Shown here one piece after another: positions 14,199 through 23,216 of a DNA stretch of 36,393 nucleotides; within the stretch, counting starts at the first letter, position 1, and each line of letters opens with the position of its first letter. This DNA comes from Candidatus Margulisiibacteriota bacterium. GTDB taxonomy: Bacteria; Margulisbacteria; Riflemargulisbacteria; GWF2-35-9. The translations under genes and the position numbers were made by a program. Below the pieces are notes generated by a model, which was given only the letters and a program-made list of their open reading frames with translations, was not told the origin of the DNA and did not search any database. The stretch covers positions 1 to 36,393 of the forward strand of contig JAQURL010000024.1 in assembly GCA_028715625.1 (NCBI GenBank). Reading direction: 5' to 3'.

Positions 14199-16004
14199 AT
14201 GAATATTAAACGACCATTATTAATCAGCATAACGCTCGCGATTATCACCTTCGTTCTGTTTTCGTTCGATGCTTTTTCTCCGATTGATAACAAGCTTTAC
14301 GATATGCATTTCAGTAAGGCGAAAAATACAATAACCAACAGCCCCATTGTAATCCTGGCTATAGATGATTTTTCCATTGAACAGTTCAAGATTTGGCCCT
14401 GGCCCCGCTATATATATAAAGATTTAATCAATTTATTGATTAGAGAAAAGGCCAAGGTAATAGCTTTTGATGTCAGCTTTGATTCGTATACCAGTTATAA
14501 TACAGAACATGACCTGGCTTTTGGCGAGGCCATAAAAGAGGCAGGCAATGTGGTCTTAGCCAGAGAAGTGCAGATAAGGCCTGAAGGTATTTTTTTTGCC
14601 GACCCTATTAAGGAACTGAGGCAATATGCTTCAACCGCTATTGTCCACCCGCATCTGGACCAGGATTCTTTTATCAGACGCTACAATCTGCTGGTCAAAG
14701 TAAAAGACAAAGTTTTCCCTTATTTTGCCCTGGAAGTAGCAGCGAAAGGACAAAATATAACAATAAGCGATAAAACTTTAAAGCTGGGCAAGCACAAAAT
14801 ATTTTTAAACGGCAAGGAAATCCCGTTGGACAAGCAAAACAAACTGCTTATCAATTATGCCGGAGATACAGGCACATTTCCCACAATTCCTATCGCCAAA
14901 GCCCTGGAGCCGGAATTTATAAAATTAAATGCCGGCATATTTACAAACAAGATTGTCCTTATCGGCGCGACTGCCAAGTATTTGCAGGACCTTTACCCCA
15001 CACCGACTTCTTTAAAAATGCCTGGTGTGGAAATTCATGCCAACGCCATTATGACCATTTTATCGCGAAAATTTATCCATACCATTCCTCATATTTACTA
15101 CCTGCTGCTTATTCTTATTCCTTCTATCATCATTACGCTGATTTCCTGGCAACAGAAAGCAGTAAAGGGATTGGGCATACTTATCCTGATTGTTCTGGGA
15201 ATTGTGTTAACTTCCTGGCTGGCTTTTTTCAGGCATATAGTGGTTCATGTGTTTGCTCCTGTTTTCGCGGTCTTTATGTCTTATCTGTCTACTATTCTTC
15301 TCAGGTTTTTGCGGGAAGAGATAGAAAAGAAGGAAATAAAAAGCATTTTTAATCAATATGTATCACCGGCGATTGTTACCGAATTATTAACCAATAAAGA
15401 CAAGTTAAAGCTGGGCGGCGATAAAAAGGATGTAAGTATTTTTTTCTCGGATATAGTAGGCTTTACAACTTTCAGCGAAGGGCATTCCCCTGAGGAAGTT
15501 GTTGCCCAGCTGAATGAGTATCTAAATGCCATGACCGAAGTGATTATCCAGTATAACGGAACACTGGATAAATTCGTGGGAGACGCCATAATGGCTGTAT
15601 GGGGTGCACCGTTGCCGCAGGAAGATCACGCGCTCCTGGCTGTAAGATGCGGGCTTAAGCAGCTTGAGGTGTTAAGAGAGTTGCAGGCCAAATGGAAAGA
15701 AGAAGGCCGAATGGTATTGGATATCGGTATCGGCATTAATTCCGGTGAAGCAGTCGTGGGGAATATCGGCGCTGAGAAATATAAAGATTATACAGTTATC
15801 GGTGATGTTGTAAATCTGGCATCGAGACTGGAAACATACACAAGAACGGTTTCTGCCGAGCGTGGTCGGCCCTGTCAGTTTATTATCAGCGAGGCGACAA
15901 AAAACAAGGTTGATGCTTTTATAAAAACAGCCCCCCTGGGTGATATTAAAGTAAAGGGCAAGATGCAGACCGTCAGGATATGGGAAGTCCTCGGAGAAAA
16001 GTAA
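14199..16004 (+). CDS. CHASE2-domain adenylate cyclase (class III)
   Basis: 601 residues from the ATG at 14199; a GTG at 14115 in the same frame would add 28 residues. Order: N-terminal membrane helix (PLLISITLAIITFVLF), periplasmic CHASE2 sensor (LYDMHF, VILAIDDFSIEQF, WPWPR, VIAFDVSFDS), three membrane helices around residues 290-370, then the cyclase domain. FFSDIVGFT and GDAIMAVWG supply the metal aspartates, TLDKFVGD the adenine-selecting lysine, and VNLASRLE the Asn/Arg pair. It should make cAMP in response to an envelope signal. It is divergent from the FecR/barrel gene and followed by a hairpin at 16051-16079. Confidence 0.92.
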   Translation: MNIKRPLLISITLAIITFVLFSFDAFSPIDNKLYDMHFSKAKNTITNSPIVILAIDDFSIEQFKIWPWPRYIYKDLINLLIREKAKVIAFDVSFDSYTSYNTEHDLAFGEAIKEAGNVVLAREVQIRPEGIFFADPIKELRQYASTAIVHPHLDQDSFIRRYNLLVKVKDKVFPYFALEVAAKGQNITISDKTLKLGKHKIFLNGKEIPLDKQNKLLINYAGDTGTFPTIPIAKALEPEFIKLNAGIFTNKIVLIGATAKYLQDLYPTPTSLKMPGVEIHANAIMTILSRKFIHTIPHIYYLLLILIPSIIITLISWQQKAVKGLGILILIVLGIVLTSWLAFFRHIVVHVFAPVFAVFMSYLSTILLRFLREEIEKKEIKSIFNQYVSPAIVTELLTNKDKLKLGGDKKDVSIFFSDIVGFTTFSEGHSPEEVVAQLNEYLNAMTEVIIQYNGTLDKFVGDAIMAVWGAPLPQEDHALLAVRCGLKQLEVLRELQAKWKEEGRMVLDIGIGINSGEAVVGNIGAEKYKDYTVIGDVVNLASRLETYTRTVSAERGRPCQFIISEATKNKVDAFIKTAPLGDIKVKGKMQTVRIWEVLGEK

Positions 16005-16050
16005 TTTGACAAAGTGTCATTTCGACAAAAATACCAATATAGCAATGATC

Positions 16051-16079
16051 TATACCTAAACCAGTTGGTTTTAGGTATA
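16051..16079 (+). repeat. Strong hairpin downstream of the cyclase
   Basis: TATACCTAAACC pairs with GGTTTTAGGTATA (one bulge) around a 5-base loop. There is no T-run after it, so it is a weak candidate for a terminator; it may belong to the repeat element that follows. Confidence 0.4.
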
Positions 16080-16085
16080 CTCGCA

Positions 16086-16191
16086 CAAAATTGGGAATTC
16101 GGCGAGGCGTCCAAGAACCAAGGACGCAGGCGTATTCAAATATACACCGAGCACTTGGCGACGCAGACAACAAAGCCGAAAACCAGTTTTG
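16086..16191. repeat. Imperfect palindromic intergenic repeat
   Basis: The ends CAAAATTGGGAATTCGGC (16086-16103) and GCCGAAAACCAGTTTTG (16175-16191) are near-complementary. The interior contains GGCGTCCAAG, AAGGACGC and TTGGCGACGCAG. Part of it (GGCgACGCAG...AGCCGAAA) recurs in the insertion inside the cobalamin riboswitch (30918-30933), pointing to a dispersed repeat family whose outer stem varies. No gene is supported between 16005 and 16267. Confidence 0.6.
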
Positions 16192-16213
16192 AAAGAGTAT
16201 ATTAATTGAAGAA

Positions 16214-16242
16214 TTGTTCAATTGTAAATCCTAGGGTATAAT
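16214..16242 (+). promoter_or_regulatory. Promoter of the M23 peptidase gene
   Basis: TTGTTC (16214-16219), 17 bases, perfect TATAAT (16237-16242). The start would be near 16249, placing AAGGAG (16248-16253) right at the 5' end of the message and the GTG at 16268. Confidence 0.6.
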
Positions 16243-16267
16243 ATTTATAAGGAGATTTGTCTCATTA

Positions 16268-17191
16268 GTGAACAAGAAATACACATTTCTTATTATACCG
16301 CATAAGTCGGGGAAAAAACCCATTGAATTTAATTTAAACAAATGGGTAATCATTTCTACCGGTATATTGGTTACCATACTTATTCTTGTTTTTGTTGGTA
16401 CCGTTTATTATTCTGCCAAAATGGCCGATATTTCCGTAAAATATACCCAGATGGAAAGCCGCAACAGGAAGATACTTTCTCAGTTAACCGAGTATTCAGA
16501 AAAAACAGAAACTTTAAAAAATACCCTTCTTGGTTTGAAGGAAAAAGATCAGGAAATTCGTAAAATGCTGGGGTTAAGACCCAACACCAGGTTTTTTCCG
16601 TTAACTCTAAAAAAAAAGCCTCTGAATACTGATGATCCGCTGAGGTCTGCTCTTAATAATATTTTATATAACCTCAGGCTGGTTGAAGAATATTCTCAGG
16701 CGCAAAATAAAAGTTATGATAACCTTAATTCTTCTGTTGTATCCCTGAAACGTGATTTTGACCGTATGCCTTCAATCTGGCCTTTGTACGGATATATTGT
16801 GGCCGGTTTCGGTTACAGGCTGCATCCTATATTGGGTATAGTCCAGATGCATACAGGAATAGATATCCCAACATTTTGGGGCGCGCCTATTCGTGTGGCA
16901 GCATCCGGGGATGTTATTTCTGTAGGTTGGGACGGTGGCTATGGTTATGCGGCTATTGTGGATCATCATAATGGTTTCAGGACTATTTATGCGCATCTAT
17001 CCAAGTTCCTGGTAAAAAGCGGAGATTCGGTTAAGAAGGGACAATTGATTGCGCTAGCCGGTTCCACAGGATTAAGCACAGGACCCCACCTGCATTATGA
17101 AGTCAGATACAATAATACCCCCATAAATCCTACACGTTATTTAAACCTGGATATTTTTAAATACTCCAATATGCTGAGAAGAGCTATTTAA
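16268..17191 (+). CDS. M23-family peptidoglycan endopeptidase, membrane-anchored
   Basis: 307 residues. A cytoplasmic basic start is followed by one membrane helix (WVIISTGILVTILILVFVGTVYYS, residues 26-49), a periplasmic coiled coil (about 55-105) and the LytM domain from about 175. Catalytic zinc ligands are intact: HTGID (His195, Asp199) and HLHYE (His276), with YAHLS between. It should cut peptide crosslinks in peptidoglycan; coiled-coil M23 proteins act in cell separation or growth. The start is GTG with AAGGAG 14 bases upstream. It converges on dnaE with only 9 bases between the stops. Confidence 0.93.
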   Translation: MNKKYTFLIIPHKSGKKPIEFNLNKWVIISTGILVTILILVFVGTVYYSAKMADISVKYTQMESRNRKILSQLTEYSEKTETLKNTLLGLKEKDQEIRKMLGLRPNTRFFPLTLKKKPLNTDDPLRSALNNILYNLRLVEEYSQAQNKSYDNLNSSVVSLKRDFDRMPSIWPLYGYIVAGFGYRLHPILGIVQMHTGIDIPTFWGAPIRVAASGDVISVGWDGGYGYAAIVDHHNGFRTIYAHLSKFLVKSGDSVKKGQLIALAGSTGLSTGPHLHYEVRYNNTPINPTRYLNLDIFKYSNMLRRAI

Positions 17192-17200
17192 AAAAAACTA

Positions 17201-20200
17201 TTAATTCATAATTTTAACGGAATCGTTCCCAAAGGCCAGGTTTAATTCTTCCAGATGGCGTAAATTAAACCAGTACTTTTTATTCAGTAATATTTGATAA
17301 CCGTCCATTTCCAGATAAACAGGGGTATTGCCCGTATATTGCTGTAGAAGTGTTTTAACACCGTCAATCTGTTCCTGCTCGATATTGATAAATATTTTTA
17401 CCGGCATTACGCGTTGCACAAACTGATCGTCAACATTATCGATAATTATTTGCATCTGGTCATTACGGGAGTCTGCTATGCCTGAAATAAGGTAAGGTCT
17501 GTCTTCATACAAGCTGTCGGCCAGTTGTTCATATTTGTCAGGAAAAATTACAAAGGGAAGAGTTCCGGTAAGGTCTTCCACTGTACCCGTGAGCATTGTT
17601 TGTTTGTTTTTTGTAATTCTTTTTTTAAAGCTGGTAAGCAGGCCTATCATTTTGATTTTTGAGTTTTCTTCTGTTATATTCTGGATTTCTTTGAAATGAT
17701 TGCTTTTTATATGTTCAATATAATCCTGTAAGGGATGACCGGATACATACACTCCAAGCATTTCTTTCTCCAGCTTGAGCAGTTCTCTCTGTGAAAATTC
17801 TTCATTCTTCAAATTTTTATCGCGTTCTATAGTGTGAATTTCTTCTGTGGAAAACATATTCAGCTGGCCGTTTTCATTTACTTTCTGGATTTTTAAGGCT
17901 TCATTGACTGTGTCATCCAGAATGTCCAGCAGCCCTTTTCTTTTGCCAAGAACATCAAAAGCCCCGGCTTTGATAAGGCTTTCAATTACCCGTTTATTCA
18001 CAAGCCGCAGGTCTACCCTGATACAAAAATCTATCAGGGAATGAAAGATACCGTCTTTTACACGGGTATTTACAATCGACTCGATAGCGTTGCTGCCTAC
18101 ATTTTTTATGGCTTGTAATCCGAAAAGAATTTTATTGTTGATAATAAAAAAATCATTATAACTTTCGTTGATGTCCGGAGGCAGAACATCAATTCCCAGG
18201 TTTTTTGCTTCGGCAATGTATAGTGATACCTTGTCCGTATCATTAATGTTGCTGGAAATAAGTGCGGCCATAAATTCTATGGGATAATGAGTTTTTAAAT
18301 AAGCTGTTTGATAAGTTATGAATGCATAAGCAGCACTGTGCGATTTATTAAATCCGTATTCGGCAAATTTAGCCATCATCTCAAATATGGAGTTGGCTTT
18401 ATTTTCAGCAATTCCCTGAGCAACGGCACCATTGATAAATTTCTGCTGCATTTTATCCATTTCTTCTTTTTTCTTTTTACCCATGGCTTTTCTCAGAGTG
18501 TCAGCTTCACTCATGGAAAAACCGCCTACAGCAGAAGCAATTTGCATGACCTGTTCCTGATAAAGTATTGTCCCGTAGGTATCTTTTAGGATAGTTTCCA
18601 GTTCTTTTATGGGGTAGGTAACTTTTTGCCTCCCATGTTTGCGGTTTACAAAATCTTTGTCCATGCCGCTGCCCAGAGGTCCTGGTCTGTATAGTGCCAA
18701 TAGGGCAATGATGTCTTCAAAGACAGTGGGAAGTAACGATTTGAGAAGAATTTGCATACCCTGACTTTCCAGCTGAAATATTCCCATAGAATTTCCACTG
18801 CTTAGTGTTTTATAGGTATCAGGGTCATCCATATGAATATTTTCAATATCAATTTCTTTTCCTTGGCTTTGTTTGATAAGAGCAATAGTTTTGGCAATCA
18901 TTGTAAGGTTGCGTAATCCCAGGAAATCCATTTTTAAAAGGCCGACACTTTCCAAATCATCCTTGGGAAACATGGTAACCAGCTGTTCGTCTTTTTCTAT
19001 CATGGGCACGGTTTCCATCAAGGGGTCCTTGGAAATGACAACTCCTGCCGCGTGAATGCCTGTATGCCGCGCAATTCCTTCCAGCTTACAGGCTACATCA
19101 AGCAGTTCCTTAATATTGGTTTTGGCATTATAAATTTGTTTCAGCTCTGAAGACTGCTCCAGCGCCTCTTTAATGGTTAGTCCGAAAGGTACGAGTTTGG
19201 CCACCTTGTCCACTTCGCTTAAAGGCACTTCCAATACGCGACCTACGTCTCGTATGGCCATACGTGCCGCCATCCGGCCGAAAGTAATAATTTGAGCTAC
19301 ATGGTCCGTACCATATTTTTGTTTTGTATAATCAATAACACGCTGGCGATTTTCTATACAGAAATCAATATCAATATCAGGCAGACTGATACGGTCGGGA
19401 TTCAAAAATCTTTCAAAGAGCAAGTTGAACTTGAGGGGATTAATATTGGTGATTCCCAACGAATAAGCAATGATACTGCCTGCTGCGCTTCCACGCCCAG
19501 GGCCTACGCTGATACCGCTGTTTTTGGCAAAATGAATGAGGTCCGAAACAATCAAAAAATAAGAGGCAAACCCCATTTTTTTTATTACACTGAGCTCGAA
19601 ATAAAACCGTTCCTTAATCGCGTCCGTTAATGTTTTGTATCTGTTTTGCAATCCTTCCCAGGCGAGTTTTTCCAGATAACTGTCAGGTGTTTCCTTATCC
19701 GGTACCGTAAATAGAGGCAGGAAATGTTCGCCCAGAGTTAATTCCAGGTTACACTTGTCTGCAATTTCTCCTGTTACTGCCAGAGCTTCAGGCAAATCTT
19801 TGAACTCAGCATACATTTCTTCCTGACTTTTAAAATAAAATTCATTGGTTTTAAAATGAAGACGTTCGTTATCCTTCAGAGTTTTTCCGGTTTGCAGGGC
19901 CAATAAAATATCCTGGATAATGGCATCTTCTTTATTTAAATAGTGAGCATCATTGGTAATAACCAGAGGAGTTTTTGTAGCCTTGCTCAGGTCCGCCAGT
20001 TTTTTATTAACGAGCTTTTGCTCATCCAAGCCGTGGTCCTGCATTTCCAGATAAAAATCTTCTCCGAATAAATCTTTAAAGTATTGGATTTCTTTTTGCG
20101 CCTGCTCCAGATTGGAAACCAGCAGACTTCTGACTACAGGGCCGCTGATGCAACCGCTCAGGCAAACCAGACCTTCATGATATTTGCTCAGGGTTTCGTA

Positions 20201-20569
20201 ATCAATCCTCGGTTTATAAAAGAAACCCTCAAGATGGGCAATGGAAACGAGCTTTAGTAAATTTTTATAACCAGTGAGATTTTTTACCAGTAAAGTTAAG
20301 TGAGCCGGTGATTTATCCATTTTGGCGTCTTTATCCAGCCTCGTTCTCGGAGCAAGATAAACTTCACAACCGACAATCGGTTTGATTCCCATAGCTTTTG
20401 CTTTGCTGTAAAACTCTACTGCGCCATACATAACTCCATGGTCTGTCAGAGCAACAGCGGACATGCCCAGATCTTTAGCCTTGTTCAGCAGATCGGTAAT
20501 CATAATGGCACCGTCCAGCAGGCTGTATTCGGAATGCACATGCAAATGGATGAAGGTTTTTTTAGTCAT
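17201..20569 (-). CDS. dnaE: DNA polymerase III alpha subunit DnaE
   Basis: 1122 residues, within the normal DnaE1 range. PHP domain at the start (LHVHSEYSLLDGA, LTDHGVMYGAVEF), the palm with GPGRGSAAGSIIAYSLGIT and the catalytic LPDIDIDFC near residue 395, then YQEQVMQIA, GYGFNKSHSAAYAF-type fingers region, helix-hairpin-helix (LDVLPPDINES...VGSNAIESIV), an OB fold near 990 (IKMIGLLTSFKKRITKNKQTM) and a C-terminal domain. It is the chromosomal replicase; proofreading must come from elsewhere. A TATAAT lies at 20585-20590 (minus), 15 bases before the ATG, with no Shine-Dalgarno. No intein or gap is seen. Confidence 0.97.
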   Translation of the reverse strand: MTKKTFIHLHVHSEYSLLDGAIMITDLLNKAKDLGMSAVALTDHGVMYGAVEFYSKAKAMGIKPIVGCEVYLAPRTRLDKDAKMDKSPAHLTLLVKNLTGYKNLLKLVSIAHLEGFFYKPRIDYETLSKYHEGLVCLSGCISGPVVRSLLVSNLEQAQKEIQYFKDLFGEDFYLEMQDHGLDEQKLVNKKLADLSKATKTPLVITNDAHYLNKEDAIIQDILLALQTGKTLKDNERLHFKTNEFYFKSQEEMYAEFKDLPEALAVTGEIADKCNLELTLGEHFLPLFTVPDKETPDSYLEKLAWEGLQNRYKTLTDAIKERFYFELSVIKKMGFASYFLIVSDLIHFAKNSGISVGPGRGSAAGSIIAYSLGITNINPLKFNLLFERFLNPDRISLPDIDIDFCIENRQRVIDYTKQKYGTDHVAQIITFGRMAARMAIRDVGRVLEVPLSEVDKVAKLVPFGLTIKEALEQSSELKQIYNAKTNIKELLDVACKLEGIARHTGIHAAGVVISKDPLMETVPMIEKDEQLVTMFPKDDLESVGLLKMDFLGLRNLTMIAKTIALIKQSQGKEIDIENIHMDDPDTYKTLSSGNSMGIFQLESQGMQILLKSLLPTVFEDIIALLALYRPGPLGSGMDKDFVNRKHGRQKVTYPIKELETILKDTYGTILYQEQVMQIASAVGGFSMSEADTLRKAMGKKKKEEMDKMQQKFINGAVAQGIAENKANSIFEMMAKFAEYGFNKSHSAAYAFITYQTAYLKTHYPIEFMAALISSNINDTDKVSLYIAEAKNLGIDVLPPDINESYNDFFIINNKILFGLQAIKNVGSNAIESIVNTRVKDGIFHSLIDFCIRVDLRLVNKRVIESLIKAGAFDVLGKRKGLLDILDDTVNEALKIQKVNENGQLNMFSTEEIHTIERDKNLKNEEFSQRELLKLEKEMLGVYVSGHPLQDYIEHIKSNHFKEIQNITEENSKIKMIGLLTSFKKRITKNKQTMLTGTVEDLTGTLPFVIFPDKYEQLADSLYEDRPYLISGIADSRNDQMQIIIDNVDDQFVQRVMPVKIFINIEQEQIDGVKTLLQQYTGNTPVYLEMDGYQILLNKKYWFNLRHLEELNLAFGNDSVKIMN

Positions 20570-20590
20570 AATTGTACGGATTGTATTATA

Positions 20591-20947
20591 CTACAGATAT
20601 TTGGAAATGGTTTTTTCCCATTCTTCCAAATCTACAGGTTTACGTAAAATTTCATTGCAGCCGCTGTTAAATCCCTCCTGAATATTCTGTTCGCTGGCAT
20701 AACCCGTATGCCCTATAACAATTGCCTCAGGATGGATTTTTTTTATTTCAGCGGTTGCCTGCCAGCCATTCATATCCGGCATTTTGTAATCCATGATTAC
20801 CAGGTCAGGTTTTATCTGTTTGGAAATCGCTATGCCTTCTTCTCCGGAAGAAGCTTCCACTATGGAAAAATCTTTGACCTCAAGGGCAACTTTCAATATC
20901 CAGCGAATAGTAGATTCATCATCAACAATGAGGATCGTTTTTTTCAT
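20591..20947 (-). CDS. Stand-alone CheY-like response regulator receiver
   Basis: 118 residues, receiver domain only: acidic pocket DD at 9-10, phospho-acceptor Asp53 (VIMDYKMPDMNG), the conserved HT switch (IGHTG) and RKPVD lysine. There is no output domain, so it signals by protein contact or phosphotransfer. It is 14 bases downstream of the kinase-like gene and surely its partner. The start ATG follows GGGAGACT. Confidence 0.92.
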   Translation of the reverse strand: MKKTILIVDDESTIRWILKVALEVKDFSIVEASSGEEGIAISKQIKPDLVIMDYKMPDMNGWQATAEIKKIHPEAIVIGHTGYASEQNIQEGFNSGCNEILRKPVDLEEWEKTISKYL

Positions 20948-20961
20948 TAGTCTCCCTTGGG

Positions 20962-23196
20962 TTAATCAAATTTTACCTTTACCATTTTGATTCCGTCAAC
21001 ATAATCCTCTATTATAGGTTCGTTAATATGCTGGATATCCTTGATAATTTTAGCCACCCGTCTGGACTCTTCATGAATTTGCTTGGCTGTATTTTGGATT
21101 ACCTCCATCTTTGATCGCAGTTCCTGTTCATTGGAAAGGTCTATTTTTTCAAAAAGTTTTAATACAAGCTGGGACCCCATCATAATAGTGGCTACAGGGT
21201 TGTTTATCTCATGGTTCAAACCCACGCTTAATTGCGTTATAGAGAGTATTTGTTCTTTTTTTAATTGTTCTTTTTGCAGCTTTTTCAGGTCGTTAACCAT
21301 GTTATTGAAAGCGATAGCCAGTTCATAAAATTCATTTTTTTCCTTAATCAGGATTTCATGGTTCAGATCACCCTTCCCGATTATTTTTGCTCCTTCCTGC
21401 AATGCTCTCAGCGGTTTTTCAATGATCCTCAAAAAGAGAAAAGCTATCAGCAGAAAAGTAACTATAGCCAGGGTTGTAAAGAAAAAAGAATTGTACTGAG
21501 CTTTTTGCAATCCGGTGAATGCGTCCGCTTCCGGCTGCTTGACTACAATTATCATGGAAGTTATCGGTAGTTTGTCCTGAATTTCCAGATACTTGCCTTT
21601 ATTCAGTTCTTCTTTAAAGGAATCAACAAAATAGGATGAGTATATTAAACTGTAATCGGAATTATAAAGCTGAATTTCACCGTTTCTTTCAAAACTGTAA
21701 TTTTTAACCAGCTGATAGAGATTAGCAGGTTCATAAAAAGCGATAACAAAACCTGTTATTGGCCGGAGAATGCCTAAAACATACTGCATATATTTCTCAT
21801 ACTTGGGCTGTAACGGAAGTTTGAATTGGATGTCGGTCGGTTTAAAAGCTTCGGTCAACAAACCTTGATTGTTAATAATGCCGTTTTTTTTCAATTCTTC
21901 CCAGATTTCACTGGACATACTTTCTGAAATATCATTTTCTTTGATAAAGGCATTCTTTGAAATTATTCCTTTGTTGACCTGAAATTGGAGCAGGGTCAGT
22001 TCCAGATTTTTATTAGTCTGGTCAAAAGAATAACGAAACCCCTTTGCCCTGCATTCTTCAATATAAGGAGCATATTGTTCTGACTTTTCAGAGCTATAGG
22101 AGAAGTTCAGGTTATTATCGGAAATCTCAAGGGTCGGCTCACCCCGGGCATTAAAGATCAATACTTTTTTCAGTCCTTTTATTTTCTGCAAATCGTTAAA
22201 CAGGGAAATCCCCAGATAGTAAAAGGAATGCGATTCGGAAGTTTTATTAATATAGCCCCAAAGTTCCTGCTTTTTATCATCATAATAATTTATGATATCC
22301 TTTTTCAGTTGCGAGCTGATATTGAAGAACGCCGCCTTTTTAGCTGAAACCAGCTCGGCTTTTACAATAAAGATAGTCGCATAATTTACCAGTTCCAAAG
22401 AGATAATAATTATAACGGCAAGCGAAATAATCATTCTGAAAATTATTCTTTGTTTTAAATAGAGATAGGGTTTTTTGTAATGTTGAATGCTTACAAAATC
22501 AGTTTCAGTAAGAATAAACATAAGAAAAAGATTGGGGATAGAAAACAACAGTTCAGCGGCAAAACCATAATCCAGAATTGTGGAAGTGAAAAACATTGAG
22601 ATAATCTGGCTGAGCAGATAATAAATATAAAGTTTGTTCACTCCGAAATAATATTCTCTGTAAATTTCATTTGATTCTTTTCTTTTACGCAGGAATGAAC
22701 TTGCCAGACAGAAGATAATGCCGGTAAATATCCATAATCCCTTGCACAGCTTAACCAGAAGATAATTGGGTATTAACGGATGAAACCCTTCGAATATATT
22801 GGTTTTTAGCCAGAAGAAGGTAAGTGGCAAAGCAATCGCCGCATAGATAAAAGTAATGAGAGGAAAAAAGCCTTTTTTATCCAGCAATAAATTTAAATTC
22901 ACAAAAATAGCTGTAATATAAAGTAAGGCCAGAACGCCCTGTAAATAAAAGATGTTTATCTCAAAAAAGGTAATAGAAGAAATTGTTCTTATGGAAAAAT
23001 TAACCAAAGTAATTGCAAATATACTGATGAAAACATAAAAAAGGTTCTGTTGATACTGGATCAGGGCAGCATCTTTATCTTTATCCTGAACATTGATTTT
23101 TCTCAGAAAGCGAAAAAAGAAAACAAGAATGTAAACGAGAATGAAAAGTAAAAAGCTGCCTAAAATAACAGATAAGTTAAAAGCAAAAGAAAGCAT
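20962..23196 (-). CDS. Membrane sensor with HAMP and HisKA domains but no ATPase domain
   Basis: 744 residues. Around eight membrane helices occupy residues 5-290, followed by a large extracytoplasmic sensor region (to about 575), another helix (FFFTTLAIVTFLLIAFLFL), a HAMP linker (EKPLRALQEGAKIIGKGDL) and a dimerisation/phosphoacceptor segment with the H-box histidine at residue 662 (GLNHEINNPVATI). The protein ends 82 residues after that histidine; N, G1 and G2 boxes of a HATPase domain are missing and not found in the next frame before the receiver gene. It may act as a phosphatase or rely on another kinase. It forms an operon with the CheY-like gene. Confidence 0.88.
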   Translation of the reverse strand: MLSFAFNLSVILGSFLLFILVYILVFFFRFLRKINVQDKDKDAALIQYQQNLFYVFISIFAITLVNFSIRTISSITFFEINIFYLQGVLALLYITAIFVNLNLLLDKKGFFPLITFIYAAIALPLTFFWLKTNIFEGFHPLIPNYLLVKLCKGLWIFTGIIFCLASSFLRKRKESNEIYREYYFGVNKLYIYYLLSQIISMFFTSTILDYGFAAELLFSIPNLFLMFILTETDFVSIQHYKKPYLYLKQRIIFRMIISLAVIIIISLELVNYATIFIVKAELVSAKKAAFFNISSQLKKDIINYYDDKKQELWGYINKTSESHSFYYLGISLFNDLQKIKGLKKVLIFNARGEPTLEISDNNLNFSYSSEKSEQYAPYIEECRAKGFRYSFDQTNKNLELTLLQFQVNKGIISKNAFIKENDISESMSSEIWEELKKNGIINNQGLLTEAFKPTDIQFKLPLQPKYEKYMQYVLGILRPITGFVIAFYEPANLYQLVKNYSFERNGEIQLYNSDYSLIYSSYFVDSFKEELNKGKYLEIQDKLPITSMIIVVKQPEADAFTGLQKAQYNSFFFTTLAIVTFLLIAFLFLRIIEKPLRALQEGAKIIGKGDLNHEILIKEKNEFYELAIAFNNMVNDLKKLQKEQLKKEQILSITQLSVGLNHEINNPVATIMMGSQLVLKLFEKIDLSNEQELRSKMEVIQNTAKQIHEESRRVAKIIKDIQHINEPIIEDYVDGIKMVKVKFD

Positions 23197-23216
23197 ACTT
23201 CTATTTTATAAATAAT

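Noticed and set aside
17201-20569. PolC-type or intein-containing polymerase
   Set aside because: The PHP domain is N-terminal and there is no inserted exonuclease; the layout is standard DnaE.
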